NCBI GenBank assembly: GCA_963749035.1
Contig: CAVVKW010000004.1
Location: forward strand, 558,001 to 622,000
Length of the DNA: 64,000 bases
From: CAVVKW01 sp963749035
GTDB lineage: Bacteria > Verrucomicrobiota > Verrucomicrobiia > Chthoniobacterales > JAATET01
Direction: 5' to 3'
Shown: piece by piece, positions 1 through 9,116 of the stretch
How the letters are laid out: each line of letters opens with the position of its first letter
Numbering within the stretch: the stretch's first letter is position 1
Notes under the pieces: generated by a model
Seen by the model: the letters and a program-made list of their open reading frames with translations, nothing else
Database searches by the model: none
What the model was told of the DNA's origin: nothing
Program-made: the position numbers and the translations under genes

Positions 1-1
1 C

Positions 2-130
2 GCTCTCCACGAAGAACTTGAGCGCCGCCTCGGGCGCGTGCTGCATCTGGCGCTGCGTTCCAGTCGCCCTACGGGCTCCTTGCACTCCGCGCCAGATGCA
101 GCACACTCACACCCAACCACGGTGTCATGA
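2..130 (+). pseudogene. C-terminal fragment of an unidentified ORF, possibly a transposase
   Basis: An open frame enters from the left edge and stops at TGA 128-130. It encodes about 42 residues starting ALHEELERRLGRVLHLALR and continuing with a Ser/Pro-rich tail. I do not recognise the family. The tail runs directly into a duplicated motif (122-192) that looks like the terminus of an insertion sequence, so this may be the end of a transposase or its helper gene. The upstream part is outside the window, so this cannot be settled here. Confidence 0.35.
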
Positions 131-192
131 CTTTTGAGTCAACGACCCCCTCCTTCCCGGCCCTCCCGGGTGTCATTTACTTTTGAGGCAAC
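122..192. repeat. Two direct copies of a 22-23 nt motif, possible IS terminus
   Basis: The motif GTGTCATGACTTTTGAGTCA at 122 (to 143) recurs as GTGTCATTTACTTTTGAGGC at 170 (to 192), differing at a few positions. Closely spaced direct copies near an end are known from IS21-type elements. That assignment is inference, because the other end is not in the window. Confidence 0.4.
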
Positions 193-262
193 AAGTTCGA
201 ACGCCGTGGGTCCCAGAGCCTTCTTGGCAACGGACCCAGGGACGGGGCCGGAGATCGGAACC

Positions 263-1624
263 TCAGAAGACAATCGAAGCGCGGCCGCCGACGACAAAAG
301 CGTTTTCCAGGTCCCCGGTCGTGCCGGGCCGGATGATGTATTGGGCGTCCGGTTGCACGTGGAGCCACGGGGTGACCTCGATGTCGTAGGTCGCTTCGAG
401 AACGATCTCGTAGCCGACCTCGCGTGATCCTTCGTCGAACAGGACCTGGGCGGCGTCGTGGGTCACGTCGGCGTATCCGAAGGCAATTCCGACGACGTCG
501 TTGTCTCGAGTCGGGATCAGGCCCGTGTAGGCGAGGCCGGTGTCGAAATAGAATCCGACGAAGTTACGATCCTGAGGGGTGAAGCCGGCGCGGGCGAAGG
601 CGTTAAGGCCTTCGTCGGAGGATTCGACGACCGTAACGGGTTCCTTGAAGGATTTTCCGTCCTTGCTGAGCGTCGGCGCCAACGAAGTTCGGGCGACACC
701 CGGTTCGCGGTAGAGGGCTTGGTCGACGATTCCGTAGAAGCCGAAGTTGCCGCGGACCTCGTCGCCGGAACCGTTGGCGAGTTTGAACGAGTTCGTGTTG
801 GCGAACCCGCCAAACTTGACTGTGCCGGGGAGGGGACAATCGTCCCAGCGGAACTGAGCTTCCGCGAGAAACGTTGCGCCGTTCTCTTCGTCGAGGCGCC
901 AGCGGAAGCCGTGTCGATTAACGTCTTCGGCGAAAGGATTGCCCTGAAAGCCAGCGGCAAGGAAGCTAAACCAGTCCGTCGGATGGACCGCGAGGCGGGC
1001 TCCGAGCGTAGCCAGCGGGTATGCGGGGCCGCTGTTTGGCAGAGCCTCCGAGGCGAGGACGGGCCACCCGAACGTTCCGTTCAGGAACGTCCCGGCGGTG
1101 TCTGAAATGATAAATTCTTCGTCCGCGGAGAGCTGGCCGATGCGAAGGGAGATTCGATCATCGAGAAAACTCTGCTCCAGCCACAGCTCAAAAGCGCGAA
1201 GGGTATTAAATCCGGCAATGTTGCTAATCGTGAAGAGATTCCCGACCAGATCTTCGGATGCATCGCGTCCGGATAGCCAGAGCCAGCTCGAACGAAACGT
1301 TGCACCGGACCAACCAACGAACTTCTCAAGATCTAGATCGAGACCGAAGTCGAGAAGCCCGGTGTAGATCGCTCCCTGCTCGAGCCCGCCGTCAACGTTG
1401 CCCCAAACTTCCACCGCGTAGCCGCCGAAGAAATTTACTCCCCGATCTTCGAGAGTGGCTCGAACCCCTCCAAGGTCCCTGAAAGCGTAGTCACCCTCGA
1501 GCCACGGGGTGGTTCCGCTGGCGCTTCCGTCGATCTGTTCGTCGAAGAATTCCTCCTGGGCGAAGGCTGCGGTGGTCGTCAGACCGAGAATCAAGGTGGA
1601 GGAGAACAGGTGGCGGAATTTCAT
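263..1624 (-). CDS. OprB-like carbohydrate-selective porin
   Basis: Encodes 453 residues with an N-terminal signal peptide (hydrophobic segment 5-22, cleavage expected after AAFA) and a C-terminus ending in VVGGRASIVF, the aromatic end typical of outer-membrane beta-barrels. The mature part has the OprB pattern: an early segment with WLEGDYAFRDLGG, alternating aromatic beta strands, and an internal stretch (AFELWLEQSFLDDRISLRIG) resembling the conserved strand of carbohydrate-selective porins. OprB family members are outer-membrane channels for sugar uptake; the substrate cannot be read from sequence. It is monocistronic, with no obvious partner transporter nearby. Confidence 0.8.
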   Translation of the reverse strand: MKFRHLFSSTLILGLTTTAAFAQEEFFDEQIDGSASGTTPWLEGDYAFRDLGGVRATLEDRGVNFFGGYAVEVWGNVDGGLEQGAIYTGLLDFGLDLDLEKFVGWSGATFRSSWLWLSGRDASEDLVGNLFTISNIAGFNTLRAFELWLEQSFLDDRISLRIGQLSADEEFIISDTAGTFLNGTFGWPVLASEALPNSGPAYPLATLGARLAVHPTDWFSFLAAGFQGNPFAEDVNRHGFRWRLDEENGATFLAEAQFRWDDCPLPGTVKFGGFANTNSFKLANGSGDEVRGNFGFYGIVDQALYREPGVARTSLAPTLSKDGKSFKEPVTVVESSDEGLNAFARAGFTPQDRNFVGFYFDTGLAYTGLIPTRDNDVVGIAFGYADVTHDAAQVLFDEGSREVGYEIVLEATYDIEVTPWLHVQPDAQYIIRPGTTGDLENAFVVGGRASIVF

Positions 1625-2317
1625 GAAGTGGATTGAATTAGTAAGAGACTGAGACTCAGTCGCAAAGGCGGAGCAGGGTTGTAGGTGGATCAGATGGACG
1701 ACGGCAAGTGAAAAGCTCCCCCCGGAACGAAGTTTTTGGCGAGGCTGACCAGGAGATGTCGGAGGTGAAAGTCCTTGGGTAGCGACAGGGTTTTAGAACG
1801 AGTTGGGTCGTGGTTCGTTTCGGCAGGATGATCGTTCCGGCAGAAATCCTCCATCGATTTGAAAATCCTCCGGCCTGGTCTCGTTATCCGGACGAGGGGG
1901 ATGACTCCGCGCTTCGAGAGGCGAGGGCGGGGTTGGTTGGAAATGGGCGACGTGATGCTCAGGTCCCGGCGGCCGGGTGCTCGCGAGATCGGGATACAAA
2001 AAAAGATCCCGTTTGGGATCGTTTCTAAGCGGGTGTGAAACAAGTGCCGATCAGTCGTTCCGCAGAAAAACGACGCGCGGCAACGTTGCGGCTCGGTTAC
2101 GTATCGCGAGCGGATATGGGCCCTCGGCGCGCCTTGCAGATCATCCTTTTCGCCTGAGATCCAAGGATTGTCATCTTTTCACAGCCTTCAAGGAACGCCG
2201 GTATAACAGCTTCCGGGCGGCGTGGGCTGGATGTCGGTCGGGTGCCCACCCCGACTGCGCCTGGTCCCCGAACGGAACTGAGGCGGAAGTCGAGACGGGA
2301 GAACTCCGGGTGCCGAA
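1625..2317. other. Intergenic region without a convincing gene
   Basis: This stretch lies between the porin start and the SWIB stop. Open frames here are short, lack family resemblance and have no clear start signal. The only feature I can support is the hairpin with a T-tract at 1998-2020. Porin promoter elements presumably lie just right of 1624 but are not obvious. Confidence 0.5.
1998..2020 (-). terminator. Probable intrinsic terminator for the SWIB transcript
   Basis: Read on the minus strand, the 6-bp perfect stem GATCCC/GGGATC with a 4-nt loop is followed directly by seven T residues (the A-run at 1998-2004 on the plus strand). This is the classical intrinsic terminator layout. It lies about 300 nt past the SWIB stop, leaving a long 3' untranslated region. 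Confidence 0.6.
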
Positions 2318-2644
2318 TTACTCGACGTTCGCGCCGACGACCGCGGCCATCTGCATCATGTCGATGGTCTCACCTTCTTTCATGCTGGTGAGGTCGGTGA
2401 CTTTACCGGATTTGCTGGTCGACTTCGTTTTGCGGAAGACGGGGAGCAGCTTCGAATCGGCAACGATGTGCTTGCCGGCACCTTCTGGTTTGCCGTTCAC
2501 GGTTTTGGTCTGGAGGTTGTTGGCTTTGATGTAATCCCAGAGTTTTTTGGTGACCTCGGTGCGGGGGAGCTCAGTCGCTCCCACTAATCCAGCGAGTTCG
2601 CTTTTGAGTTTTACCGGCTTTTTCAGTCCTTTTTCGTCGCTCAT
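2318..2644 (-). CDS. SWIB/MDM2 domain protein
   Basis: Encodes 108 residues. A SWIB domain covers residues 8-75: hydrophobic SELAGLVG, then TKKLWDYIKANNLQ and the family signature around IVADSKLLPVF. The C-terminus (80-108) is a methionine-rich extension. SWIB is mainly eukaryotic, a chromatin-remodelling and MDM2-fold module. In bacteria it is best known from Chlamydiae and other PVC phyla, where its role is uncertain; in some chlamydial proteins it is fused to topoisomerase I. The gene supports a PVC origin. It is divergent from the small ORF and mechanosensitive channel to its right. Confidence 0.88.
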   Translation of the reverse strand: MSDEKGLKKPVKLKSELAGLVGATELPRTEVTKKLWDYIKANNLQTKTVNGKPEGAGKHIVADSKLLPVFRKTKSTSKSGKVTDLTSMKEGETIDMMQMAAVVGANVE

Positions 2645-2735
2645 ATAATTTTAGTCGTACTGTAGGTTGTGTGTGTTTGCGGATTCCCGCGGTGATTCGC
2701 TCGCGACATTGGCCCCGAGAGTGGAGGGAGGGAGG

Positions 2736-2828
2736 ATGGCCAAGAACCTGCTCGGCATCAACACCGCAATTGTTTACCACAACTGGCTTTCCGGAGCCGC
2801 CCTCGTCACGGTGATCGTGGCTCATTAA
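2736..2828 (+). CDS. Candidate 30-residue small protein with strong Shine-Dalgarno
   Basis: ATG at 2736 is preceded by a purine run, GGAGGGAGGGAGG (2723-2735), one of the best ribosome-binding signals in the window. The frame gives 30 residues beginning MAKNLLGINTAIVYH, with a hydrophobic second half (SGAALVTVIV), and stops at TAA 2826. The mechanosensitive channel gene starts 18 nt later, so it could be a membrane microprotein or a leader peptide coupling translation. No homologue is recalled. Position and RBS support it; conservation is untested. Confidence 0.45.
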   Translation: MAKNLLGINTAIVYHNWLSGAALVTVIVAH

Positions 2829-2846
2829 AGCAATCCGGCACGACCC

Positions 2847-4910
2847 ATGAAAATTTCGAAACTTTTACTCCTTTCTTCGCTCATCGCATTCGCAACGGCA
2901 GCTGCTCAGCCCGAGGGCGGGAACGCCGAACCTGGGGACGAGCGAGGTCAAATCGAGGTTGGTTCGAGGGAAGGTGGGGCCTCCGCGAACGACGGGGTAA
3001 CCCAGGACGCCAGTCCGGCTGGCAACCCAGACTCGGCGGAGAGCGAGGCCCAGCGGGAAGACGAGGCGGCGCCGAACAGCGACGACTCAGCCAAGACTGA
3101 TGAAGCGTCGGACAGCGAGAAGCCCGACGAAGGGAAGGAATCTGAAGGCGGCTCAGAATCAGGGGACGGGGAGGGTGGCGCGAAGCGGGCGGAGTCGTCG
3201 GCCGAGGGTGGGCTGGGGTCCATCAGCCGTGTCCCCGCGTCGGAGGGAGGGGGTGGCTCGGTGGGAACATCGGTGGCCGGTGAATACGCGGAAGCCTATT
3301 TCAAGGTGGACGAATTGAATTCGGGTCTGCCGAAACTGAAAAGCCCTCCCAATCTCAGCACCCCGCAGGCGACGCTCGAGAATTTTGTCCTTTCCGCAAG
3401 GCGAGGAGATTTCGACCTCGCGGCTTATTCTCTCAATCTGAGTCTGACCGAGAAATCGAAGCAGGCGCGGGAGGGGGCAATTCTCGCGAGCGAGTTGTTC
3501 GAAGTGCTGGAGCGCAAGATCGTGATCGATTGGGACCTGTTGCCGGACCGGGCTGATGGTCAGATTGATCTGCCACGCATGAAGAGCGATCCGCTGGCTG
3601 GTGTCCCGCGTCGGAGCATCGAGCTGGGATCCACGACGCTCGAAGGGCGTGACGTCACGGTCCGCCTCCAGCGGGTGAAAACGGAGTCCGGCTCGCCGGT
3701 GTGGGTCTTCTCGCCGAATACCGTCGAAAACATCCCGGCGCTTTACGAGCGATACGGCCCGAGTCCGATGGAAGCCATGATGCCGGGTTTTCTCAAGAAC
3801 CGCGCCGGGTCCGTGGCGATCTGGGAATGGATGGCGTTCGCGGGGTTGATCATCGTCGCCTTCCTGATCGCCTGGCTGGCCTCCAAGCTCGCCAAATGGC
3901 TGGGTCGATGGGGCGGGACAAGCTGGAAGGAAAAGATCGTCGACGTGATCAAGAGCCCGCTGATTCTGCTGTTGGCGAGCTTCTTTCTTCTCGTGACCAG
4001 CGAGTCGTTGCTGACCCTCAGCGGACCGGTCGCCAAGTATTTCACGCCGCTACTGCTTTTCGTTCTGATCGCCTCGGCGACCTGGCTCGGGATGCGGGTG
4101 CTCGGTCTGATCACGGACTCCTGGGGGGCGCAATACGAAGAGACGGTCGAAGAGAGTGACGACGAGAAAGAGAAAGCCTACGCGCGATCGGTGATGACAC
4201 GCCTTTCGGTGGCGCGGCGGGTGTTGATCCTCTTCGCTGTGGTCGTCGGGGCTGCCGTGATGGTGACGCAGCTGAATTTGCTGGAGTCTTTCGGCGGGTC
4301 GTTGGTTCTGTCGGCCGGAGTCATGACGTTGGTCCTGGGTTTTGCGGCGCGGAACGTGCTCGGCAACGTGATGGCGGGGATCCAGATCGCGATTTCCCAG
4401 CCGGTGCGAATCGGTGACTCCATCTTATTCGAAGGAACGTGGGGTTGGATCGAAGAGATCACCTACACCTACGTCGGAATTCGGACGTGGAAGAAGCAAC
4501 GGTTGATCGTCCCGCTGGAATATTTCGTGAGTCATCCCTTCGAGAACTGGACGAAGAAAGACACGCATCTGATCAAGGAGGTTCACCTGCGGGCGGATTA
4601 CGCCGTGCCCGTGAACGTGATCCGGGAAAAATTCGAGGAGGTTCTCAAAGCGGAGGAAAACTGGGACGAAGAGGTGCCGCCGAAGGTGCAGATCACCGGG
4701 ATCGACGACGAATCCGTGGACGTTCGTCTTCTCGCCAGCGCGAAGGATCCGTCGATCGGATGGGACATGCACTGCTCGGTGCGGGAGAAGATGCTCGACT
4801 TTCTCCAGGGCCTCGAGGGGGGCAAATACCTCCCGCGGCGGCGGCTTTCGATGGTCGACCGCGGGGGTCCGACGACCGCCGGGGACGGGAGTGGCGAGAC
4901 GTCCGCTTAG
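2847..4910 (+). CDS. Mechanosensitive ion channel family protein (MscS type)
   Basis: Encodes 687 residues. A signal peptide (1-20) is followed by an acidic, Gly/Ser/Glu-rich low-complexity segment (about 20-145), a soluble periplasmic domain (150-310), and roughly five membrane segments between 325 and 510. The pore-lining MscS helix is GFAARNVLGNVMAGIQIAIS near residue 498, followed by the beta domain (DSILFEGTWGWIEEI) and the alpha/beta cytoplasmic domain (560-665). MscS channels open under membrane tension to release solutes. The long acidic periplasmic linker is unusual. Its stop overlaps the convergent YqgE stop by 4 nt. Confidence 0.9.
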   Translation: MKISKLLLLSSLIAFATAAAQPEGGNAEPGDERGQIEVGSREGGASANDGVTQDASPAGNPDSAESEAQREDEAAPNSDDSAKTDEASDSEKPDEGKESEGGSESGDGEGGAKRAESSAEGGLGSISRVPASEGGGGSVGTSVAGEYAEAYFKVDELNSGLPKLKSPPNLSTPQATLENFVLSARRGDFDLAAYSLNLSLTEKSKQAREGAILASELFEVLERKIVIDWDLLPDRADGQIDLPRMKSDPLAGVPRRSIELGSTTLEGRDVTVRLQRVKTESGSPVWVFSPNTVENIPALYERYGPSPMEAMMPGFLKNRAGSVAIWEWMAFAGLIIVAFLIAWLASKLAKWLGRWGGTSWKEKIVDVIKSPLILLLASFFLLVTSESLLTLSGPVAKYFTPLLLFVLIASATWLGMRVLGLITDSWGAQYEETVEESDDEKEKAYARSVMTRLSVARRVLILFAVVVGAAVMVTQLNLLESFGGSLVLSAGVMTLVLGFAARNVLGNVMAGIQIAISQPVRIGDSILFEGTWGWIEEITYTYVGIRTWKKQRLIVPLEYFVSHPFENWTKKDTHLIKEVHLRADYAVPVNVIREKFEEVLKAEENWDEEVPPKVQITGIDDESVDVRLLASAKDPSIGWDMHCSVREKMLDFLQGLEGGKYLPRRRLSMVDRGGPTTAGDGSGETSA

Positions 4911-5446
4911 TTCAGCGACGGGTCGTCCGGCACGGTGGAAAGCAGGTGGTGGACGGGGCTGATGGTGCGCACGTGGGCGCGCCAAGATCCGGCGTCGTTG
5001 CTGGGTGCGATCAGTTCGGGCGTTGGAGCCGTCACGATCCAGCCGGACTGGGCGATTTCCCCTTCGAGCTGCCCCCGGCTCCAGCCCGCGTAGCCGACGA
5101 AGGCGCGCAGCGTCGACGTGAGGTCGGGCGTCAGATCATCGAGGTCAGCCTGATCCTGAAACGTTTCGAACGCCACGGCGTCCTGGGATTTGTCCCACGA
5201 AAGGCTCGCCAGAAGGACCGTGGTGTCGGCGACTGGGCCGCCGACGTAGAGCGGAACGTCGTTGAAACGATCAAGTGAGTCGGAGATCGGGTTGACGGCG
5301 ATTTCGTTGAGAGGCGTGGCGGCGGGGCGGTTCAGGATGACCCCGACGGCGCCGTCCTCCGCGCTGTGGTGGGTGAGCAGGAGGATGGTCCGACGGAAGT
5401 TGGGATCCAGGAGCGAGGGATGGGCAATCAGCAAAGAACCGGTCAT
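4907..5446 (-). CDS. YqgE/AlgH family protein
   Basis: Encodes 179 residues. The family pattern is clear: GSLLIAHPSLLDPNFRRTI at the start, GAVGVILNRPA, the PLYVGGPV motif and an internal AFVGYAGWSRGQLEGEI. The ATG at 5446 places the first conserved strand at the usual distance from the N-terminus; an upstream ATG at 5476 would add ten residues. The biochemical role of YqgE/AlgH is not established; AlgH was first linked to alginate regulation in Pseudomonas. It is a single gene convergent with the MscS-type channel. Confidence 0.9.
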   Translation of the reverse strand: MTGSLLIAHPSLLDPNFRRTILLLTHHSAEDGAVGVILNRPAATPLNEIAVNPISDSLDRFNDVPLYVGGPVADTTVLLASLSWDKSQDAVAFETFQDQADLDDLTPDLTSTLRAFVGYAGWSRGQLEGEIAQSGWIVTAPTPELIAPSNDAGSWRAHVRTISPVHHLLSTVPDDPSLN

Positions 5447-5544
5447 GTTTCCCGCTGAGGGCAAGTCGCGCTGCATGGCGTCAATCTAGCAAATGTTGAG
5501 CTCGGGGAAATTCGGAATGCGTTGCGAGATCGCGACCGGAGCCT

Positions 5545-6312
5545 TCACTTGCGCTGCTGGATCAGACTGCAAAGGGTCTCCGCTTCGCGGGGCAGATTAG
5601 CGGGGTCGTTGTCGCTGACAAACTCGAGCAACAGGTGACGGGGGCGCGGGTCGGTGGCGAGCAGATCGAGGTAGGCGTCCCAATCGGGCAACGCGTCGGC
5701 GAGGGACAGGCGGTCGCCGTTGGCGGTCCAGTGGAAGACGTGGAGATTACTGACCTCGCCGAGGCAAAGGCGAAGGCTCTCGACGCAGTCGGGATGGGGG
5801 AGACCGACGGGAGTCTGCCAGAGAGTCTGGAGATTCTGGTGCCCGACGGCGTTCACGAGACGTATCGCCGAGTCGGCGTTGTCGGTGTAGGTGCCGCCGT
5901 GAAATTCCAGGGCGACCTGGACCTCGGCTTTCGCCGCGGAGTCGGCGACCTGTCGGAGGCGATCAACGAGTTTGATAAAATCGGCGTCGTTCACGAGGGC
6001 GGAGTCCCGTTGCCCCGCCCAGACGCGAATCGTCGGGATGCCGAGAGCGACGGCGGTTTCGAGGAACGGTGTGAACTCGGTCGGCGCCCCGTCTTTTTCG
6101 AAAACTCGGTAGTAGGAGCCGTAGGCGGCGGAAGTCAGGCCGGCGTCGGCCGTCTGGGTCGCGACGTCGCGGGCCTTCGCGAGATCGCCTGGTGGGACGT
6201 GGACGTCGCCGCCCCACTCGATGGACTTCAACGAATTCGCGACGCAGAGGTCGATGATCTCACGGGGAGAAAGCTGACGGAAGGTGACGGAAACGAGGCC
6301 GGGAATGAACAT
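5545..6312 (-). CDS. TIM-barrel protein, sugar phosphate isomerase/epimerase family
   Basis: Encodes 255 residues from the ATG at 6312 (MFIPGLVSVTFRQLSP); upstream in-frame codons to 6387 would overlap the preceding dehydrogenase and look non-family. AP-endonuclease-2-like barrel motifs are visible: SIEWGGDVHV near strand 2, VALEFHGGTYTD with a probable metal-binding Glu, LHVFHWTANG, and LLLEFVSDND near the end. Family members isomerise or epimerise sugars and often require a divalent metal. It follows the hydroxyacid dehydrogenase by 40 nt on the same strand, so a shared sugar-acid pathway is plausible but unproven. Confidence 0.82.
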   Translation of the reverse strand: MFIPGLVSVTFRQLSPREIIDLCVANSLKSIEWGGDVHVPPGDLAKARDVATQTADAGLTSAAYGSYYRVFEKDGAPTEFTPFLETAVALGIPTIRVWAGQRDSALVNDADFIKLVDRLRQVADSAAKAEVQVALEFHGGTYTDNADSAIRLVNAVGHQNLQTLWQTPVGLPHPDCVESLRLCLGEVSNLHVFHWTANGDRLSLADALPDWDAYLDLLATDPRPRHLLLEFVSDNDPANLPREAETLCSLIQQRK

Positions 6313-6352
6313 TTGAACGGGATGGGAGGTCGGTTTTTGGTGGTGGTCGAGA

Positions 6353-7342
6353 TTATGCCATCTTCGCGGAGGCTTCGCGAGTGACATGATGCCGGAGTGG
6401 CTCGCCGGCGAGATGGCGGCGGCATTCGTCGACCATGGCCTGGCCCATGCGTCGACATTCGCGCTGCAGACTTCCGGCGACGTGGGGAGTCAGCGCGACG
6501 TTGGGCAGAGTGTAAAGCGGAGAACCGGCGGGGGCGGGTTCGGGGTCGGTGACGTCGAGAACGGCGAAGAGGTCGGGACGTTGACGAAGGACGTCGATCA
6601 GGGCTGGCTCGTCGACGATAGCGCCGCGGGCGGTATTGATGAAGGTGGCGCCCGGTTTCATCGAGGCGATGAGGGGGCCGGTGATCATCCCGGTGGTCTC
6701 AGGGAGGAGGGGGGTATTGAGCGAAGCGACGTCGCTGCGGCGGAAAAGTTCTTCGAGCGAGACGAGCTCGACGTCGAGTTCGGCGGCGGTTTCCGGGGTG
6801 ACGAATGGGTCGTAGGCGATGACGTGATGATCGAAGGGGCGGAGGTAATCGCGAAGGAGTCGCCCGGTCATTCCGAGCGAGATAATTCCGATGGTCGATT
6901 GGAAATTTCCGGCGACGGGCGGTTGTGGTGGGAGGGCGGCGTTAGCGCGTATTTCGTAGATGAGGGGGAGAACCCGCTTCGCTGCGAGGAGGATGTGTCC
7001 GAGATTGAACTCGGCGACGGGAACCGCGTTGGACGCCCAGGCCGAGCAGACGGTGATGCCTCGGTCCCAAGCGGAGTCGGTCATGAAGCTGCGGATGGAC
7101 CCGGCTCCGTAGAAAACCGCGTTCAGAGCCGGGAAGGCCTCCAAGAATTCCGGAGTGAGCGGGTGCATTCCCCACCCGCTAAAGATTGCTTCGACTTCAG
7201 TGGGGTTCGGGACTTGGTCGAAGACGGTCTTTCGATCCACGGGCGGCGCGACGAGATTTACGAGGCTCTCGATATCGCGGCGCTGATCGGGGCCGTAGAT
7301 ATTGTCGAAGTGTTCGTGGCTGAGCAGGTAAATGGCATTCAT
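6353..7342 (-). CDS. D-isomer specific 2-hydroxyacid dehydrogenase
   Basis: Encodes 329 residues in the usual two-domain arrangement. The NAD-binding segment is GIISLGMTGRLLRDYL (about 150-165), with an acidic residue at the end of the next strand (YDPF). The catalytic triad is present: Arg in NTARGAIVDE, Glu in DVTDPEP and His in LTPHVAG. Such enzymes reduce 2-keto acids or oxidise D-2-hydroxy acids such as phosphoglycerate, glycerate or lactate; the exact substrate is unclear. It is the first gene of a likely two-gene operon with the TIM-barrel protein. Confidence 0.88.
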   Translation of the reverse strand: MNAIYLLSHEHFDNIYGPDQRRDIESLVNLVAPPVDRKTVFDQVPNPTEVEAIFSGWGMHPLTPEFLEAFPALNAVFYGAGSIRSFMTDSAWDRGITVCSAWASNAVPVAEFNLGHILLAAKRVLPLIYEIRANAALPPQPPVAGNFQSTIGIISLGMTGRLLRDYLRPFDHHVIAYDPFVTPETAAELDVELVSLEELFRRSDVASLNTPLLPETTGMITGPLIASMKPGATFINTARGAIVDEPALIDVLRQRPDLFAVLDVTDPEPAPAGSPLYTLPNVALTPHVAGSLQRECRRMGQAMVDECRRHLAGEPLRHHVTREASAKMA

Positions 7343-7528
7343 CGATTGAAACGACCGGTCTGACCTTGGGAAGGCGGCGATGTTGGGAGGGAGTGTGACG
7401 CCTAAATTCCAATCTGTCAGCCCGCGGAACGAAGCCTCATCGCGGAACGATCAGCGACGCGGCACGAAAGACCGGAGCCGGGCGGCTGGCGGTGGACATT
7501 CTGCGCGCCTTTGTCATGATCCTGAGGA

Positions 7529-9109
7529 ATGTCATTCGCCCCCGACCACTGGCTGAGATGGGCACCGCGGCCACGGATGTCGCCGGACGGTGAAGAGTAT
7601 CCGCACCGCTGGTTGGCGTTGATCGCCGTCTCGATGGGTGTCTTCATCGCCGCGCTGGACGTGACGGTGGTCGGGGTGATCGCGCCGAGTCTGGGAAGGG
7701 AGATGGCAGCGACGGCGACCGAAATCCAATGGGTTTTTGACGCTTACACGGTGATCATGGCGGGCTTCGTGATTTTCGGCGGGGGGCTGGCGGAGCGTTT
7801 TGGGCGGAAGGGAGCGGTACAGCTCGGGATGATGTTGTTCGCGGTGGGGGCCGCGATCTCCGCGCTGGCTCCTCGGATCGAAGTGGTCATCGTCGGACGG
7901 GTCGTTTCGGGGCTGGGTTCGGCCGTTGTTTTTCCCGGCTGCTTATCGATCACGAGTGCGCTTTTCAACGTGAAGGAGCGGGCGACGGCGATCGGGATCA
8001 TTGCCGCAATCTCGGCGGCGGGAATGGTGATCGGGCCACTCCTCGGCGGGATCTTGATCGAGCTGTTCGGGTGGTGGTCGGCGTTTTTTATCGTCGTGCC
8101 GGTGGCGGTTCTGTCGGTGGTCGCGATGGCGATCGTCGTGCCGCCGACGCGAGGCGAGGGCGGCGGCAAATTGGATTGGATCGGAGCGGTTTTGTCGGTG
8201 CTGGCTTTGGGAGGGATCGTTTTTGCGGTGATCGAAGGGCCGACGCGCGGATGGGCGAACGGGCTGATCTGGGGGCCATTTGTCGTCGGCGTGGTGAGCG
8301 CGGTCTGGTTCGTGTCCCGGGAGCTGCGCGTGGCCTCACCCTTGTTCGATCTTCGAGTTTTCGCGGATCCCCGCGTGGTGGTCGGCGGGCTCTCGATGGC
8401 GATGGTGTATTTCACGTTCAACAGCAGTCAGCTATTACTGCCGCAGTATCTGGTTTCGGTGTTGAACCTGTCGGAGCTTCACGTCGGCCTGATCATGAGT
8501 CCGTTCGGCGTCGCTCTCATGCTGCTGTCGCCCAGTAGCGGCCGGTTGGTCGATCGATACGGGCAGCGAGACATGCTCGTGTGGGCACTTGCGTTCATGT
8601 CGGCGGGGATGATGGTGCTCGCGTTGCTGCCTTGGTGGGGCGGGGTGTGGAACGTGATCGCGGGTGCGTGCGTTTACGGGATCGGGTTTGGGTTGATCGT
8701 CGCACCCGCCACGGCGGCGATCATGATGGCGATCCCCAAGGAGAAAGCGGGCGATGGCTCGGCGGTGAACATGGTTTCCCGGCAAGTTGGTGGGGCGATC
8801 GGTGTCGCGGTGACGGGTGCCGTGGCCGCGTGGTTCTATCATTCGAACGTCGATCTGAGAGGATTCCAACTGACGGCGGAGCAGACGGAGGTAATCGAGC
8901 GTTCGCTGAGCGGAGTCGACGCGGTGCGTGCTCAGCTTGCTCCGGCGGTGGTGGAACAAGTGACCGCGCGGGCTGACGCCGCGATGGTGAAGGGCGTGGC
9001 GATCGCGACGGCAATGACGGCGGGAGTGACTGCGATCGTGGCGGTCTTCGCTTTTTTTCTGCTGCCTGGCAAGGTGACGGCGGTCAGACACGGGGCGTCG
9101 GGCGAATGA
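7529..9109 (+). CDS. MFS exporter, DHA2 (EmrB/QacA-like) family
   Basis: Encodes 526 residues with about 14 hydrophobic segments, the count typical of DHA2 drug:proton antiporters. The first helix contains ALDVTVVGVIAPSL with the conserved acidic residue, and loop 2-3 carries motif A (GGGLAERFGRKGAV). Helix 5 has the antiporter-like GPLLGGILIELFGW. Family members export hydrophobic drugs, dyes or bile salts using the proton gradient. No membrane-fusion partner is adjacent. The pyroglutamyl peptidase gene begins 7 nt after the stop, so the two are probably co-transcribed. Confidence 0.9.
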   Translation: MSFAPDHWLRWAPRPRMSPDGEEYPHRWLALIAVSMGVFIAALDVTVVGVIAPSLGREMAATATEIQWVFDAYTVIMAGFVIFGGGLAERFGRKGAVQLGMMLFAVGAAISALAPRIEVVIVGRVVSGLGSAVVFPGCLSITSALFNVKERATAIGIIAAISAAGMVIGPLLGGILIELFGWWSAFFIVVPVAVLSVVAMAIVVPPTRGEGGGKLDWIGAVLSVLALGGIVFAVIEGPTRGWANGLIWGPFVVGVVSAVWFVSRELRVASPLFDLRVFADPRVVVGGLSMAMVYFTFNSSQLLLPQYLVSVLNLSELHVGLIMSPFGVALMLLSPSSGRLVDRYGQRDMLVWALAFMSAGMMVLALLPWWGGVWNVIAGACVYGIGFGLIVAPATAAIMMAIPKEKAGDGSAVNMVSRQVGGAIGVAVTGAVAAWFYHSNVDLRGFQLTAEQTEVIERSLSGVDAVRAQLAPAVVEQVTARADAAMVKGVAIATAMTAGVTAIVAVFAFFLLPGKVTAVRHGASGE

Positions 9110-9116
9110 GCACTCA

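Noticed and set aside
1690..2043. 117-codon minus-strand ORF in the porin-SWIB gap
   Set aside because: Pro/Arg/His-rich translation with no family resemblance; it also runs across the hairpin terminator.
2645..2735. tRNA or riboswitch upstream of the MscS-type gene
   Set aside because: No cloverleaf arms or CCA-like end could be built; only the small ORF with its ribosome-binding site is supported.
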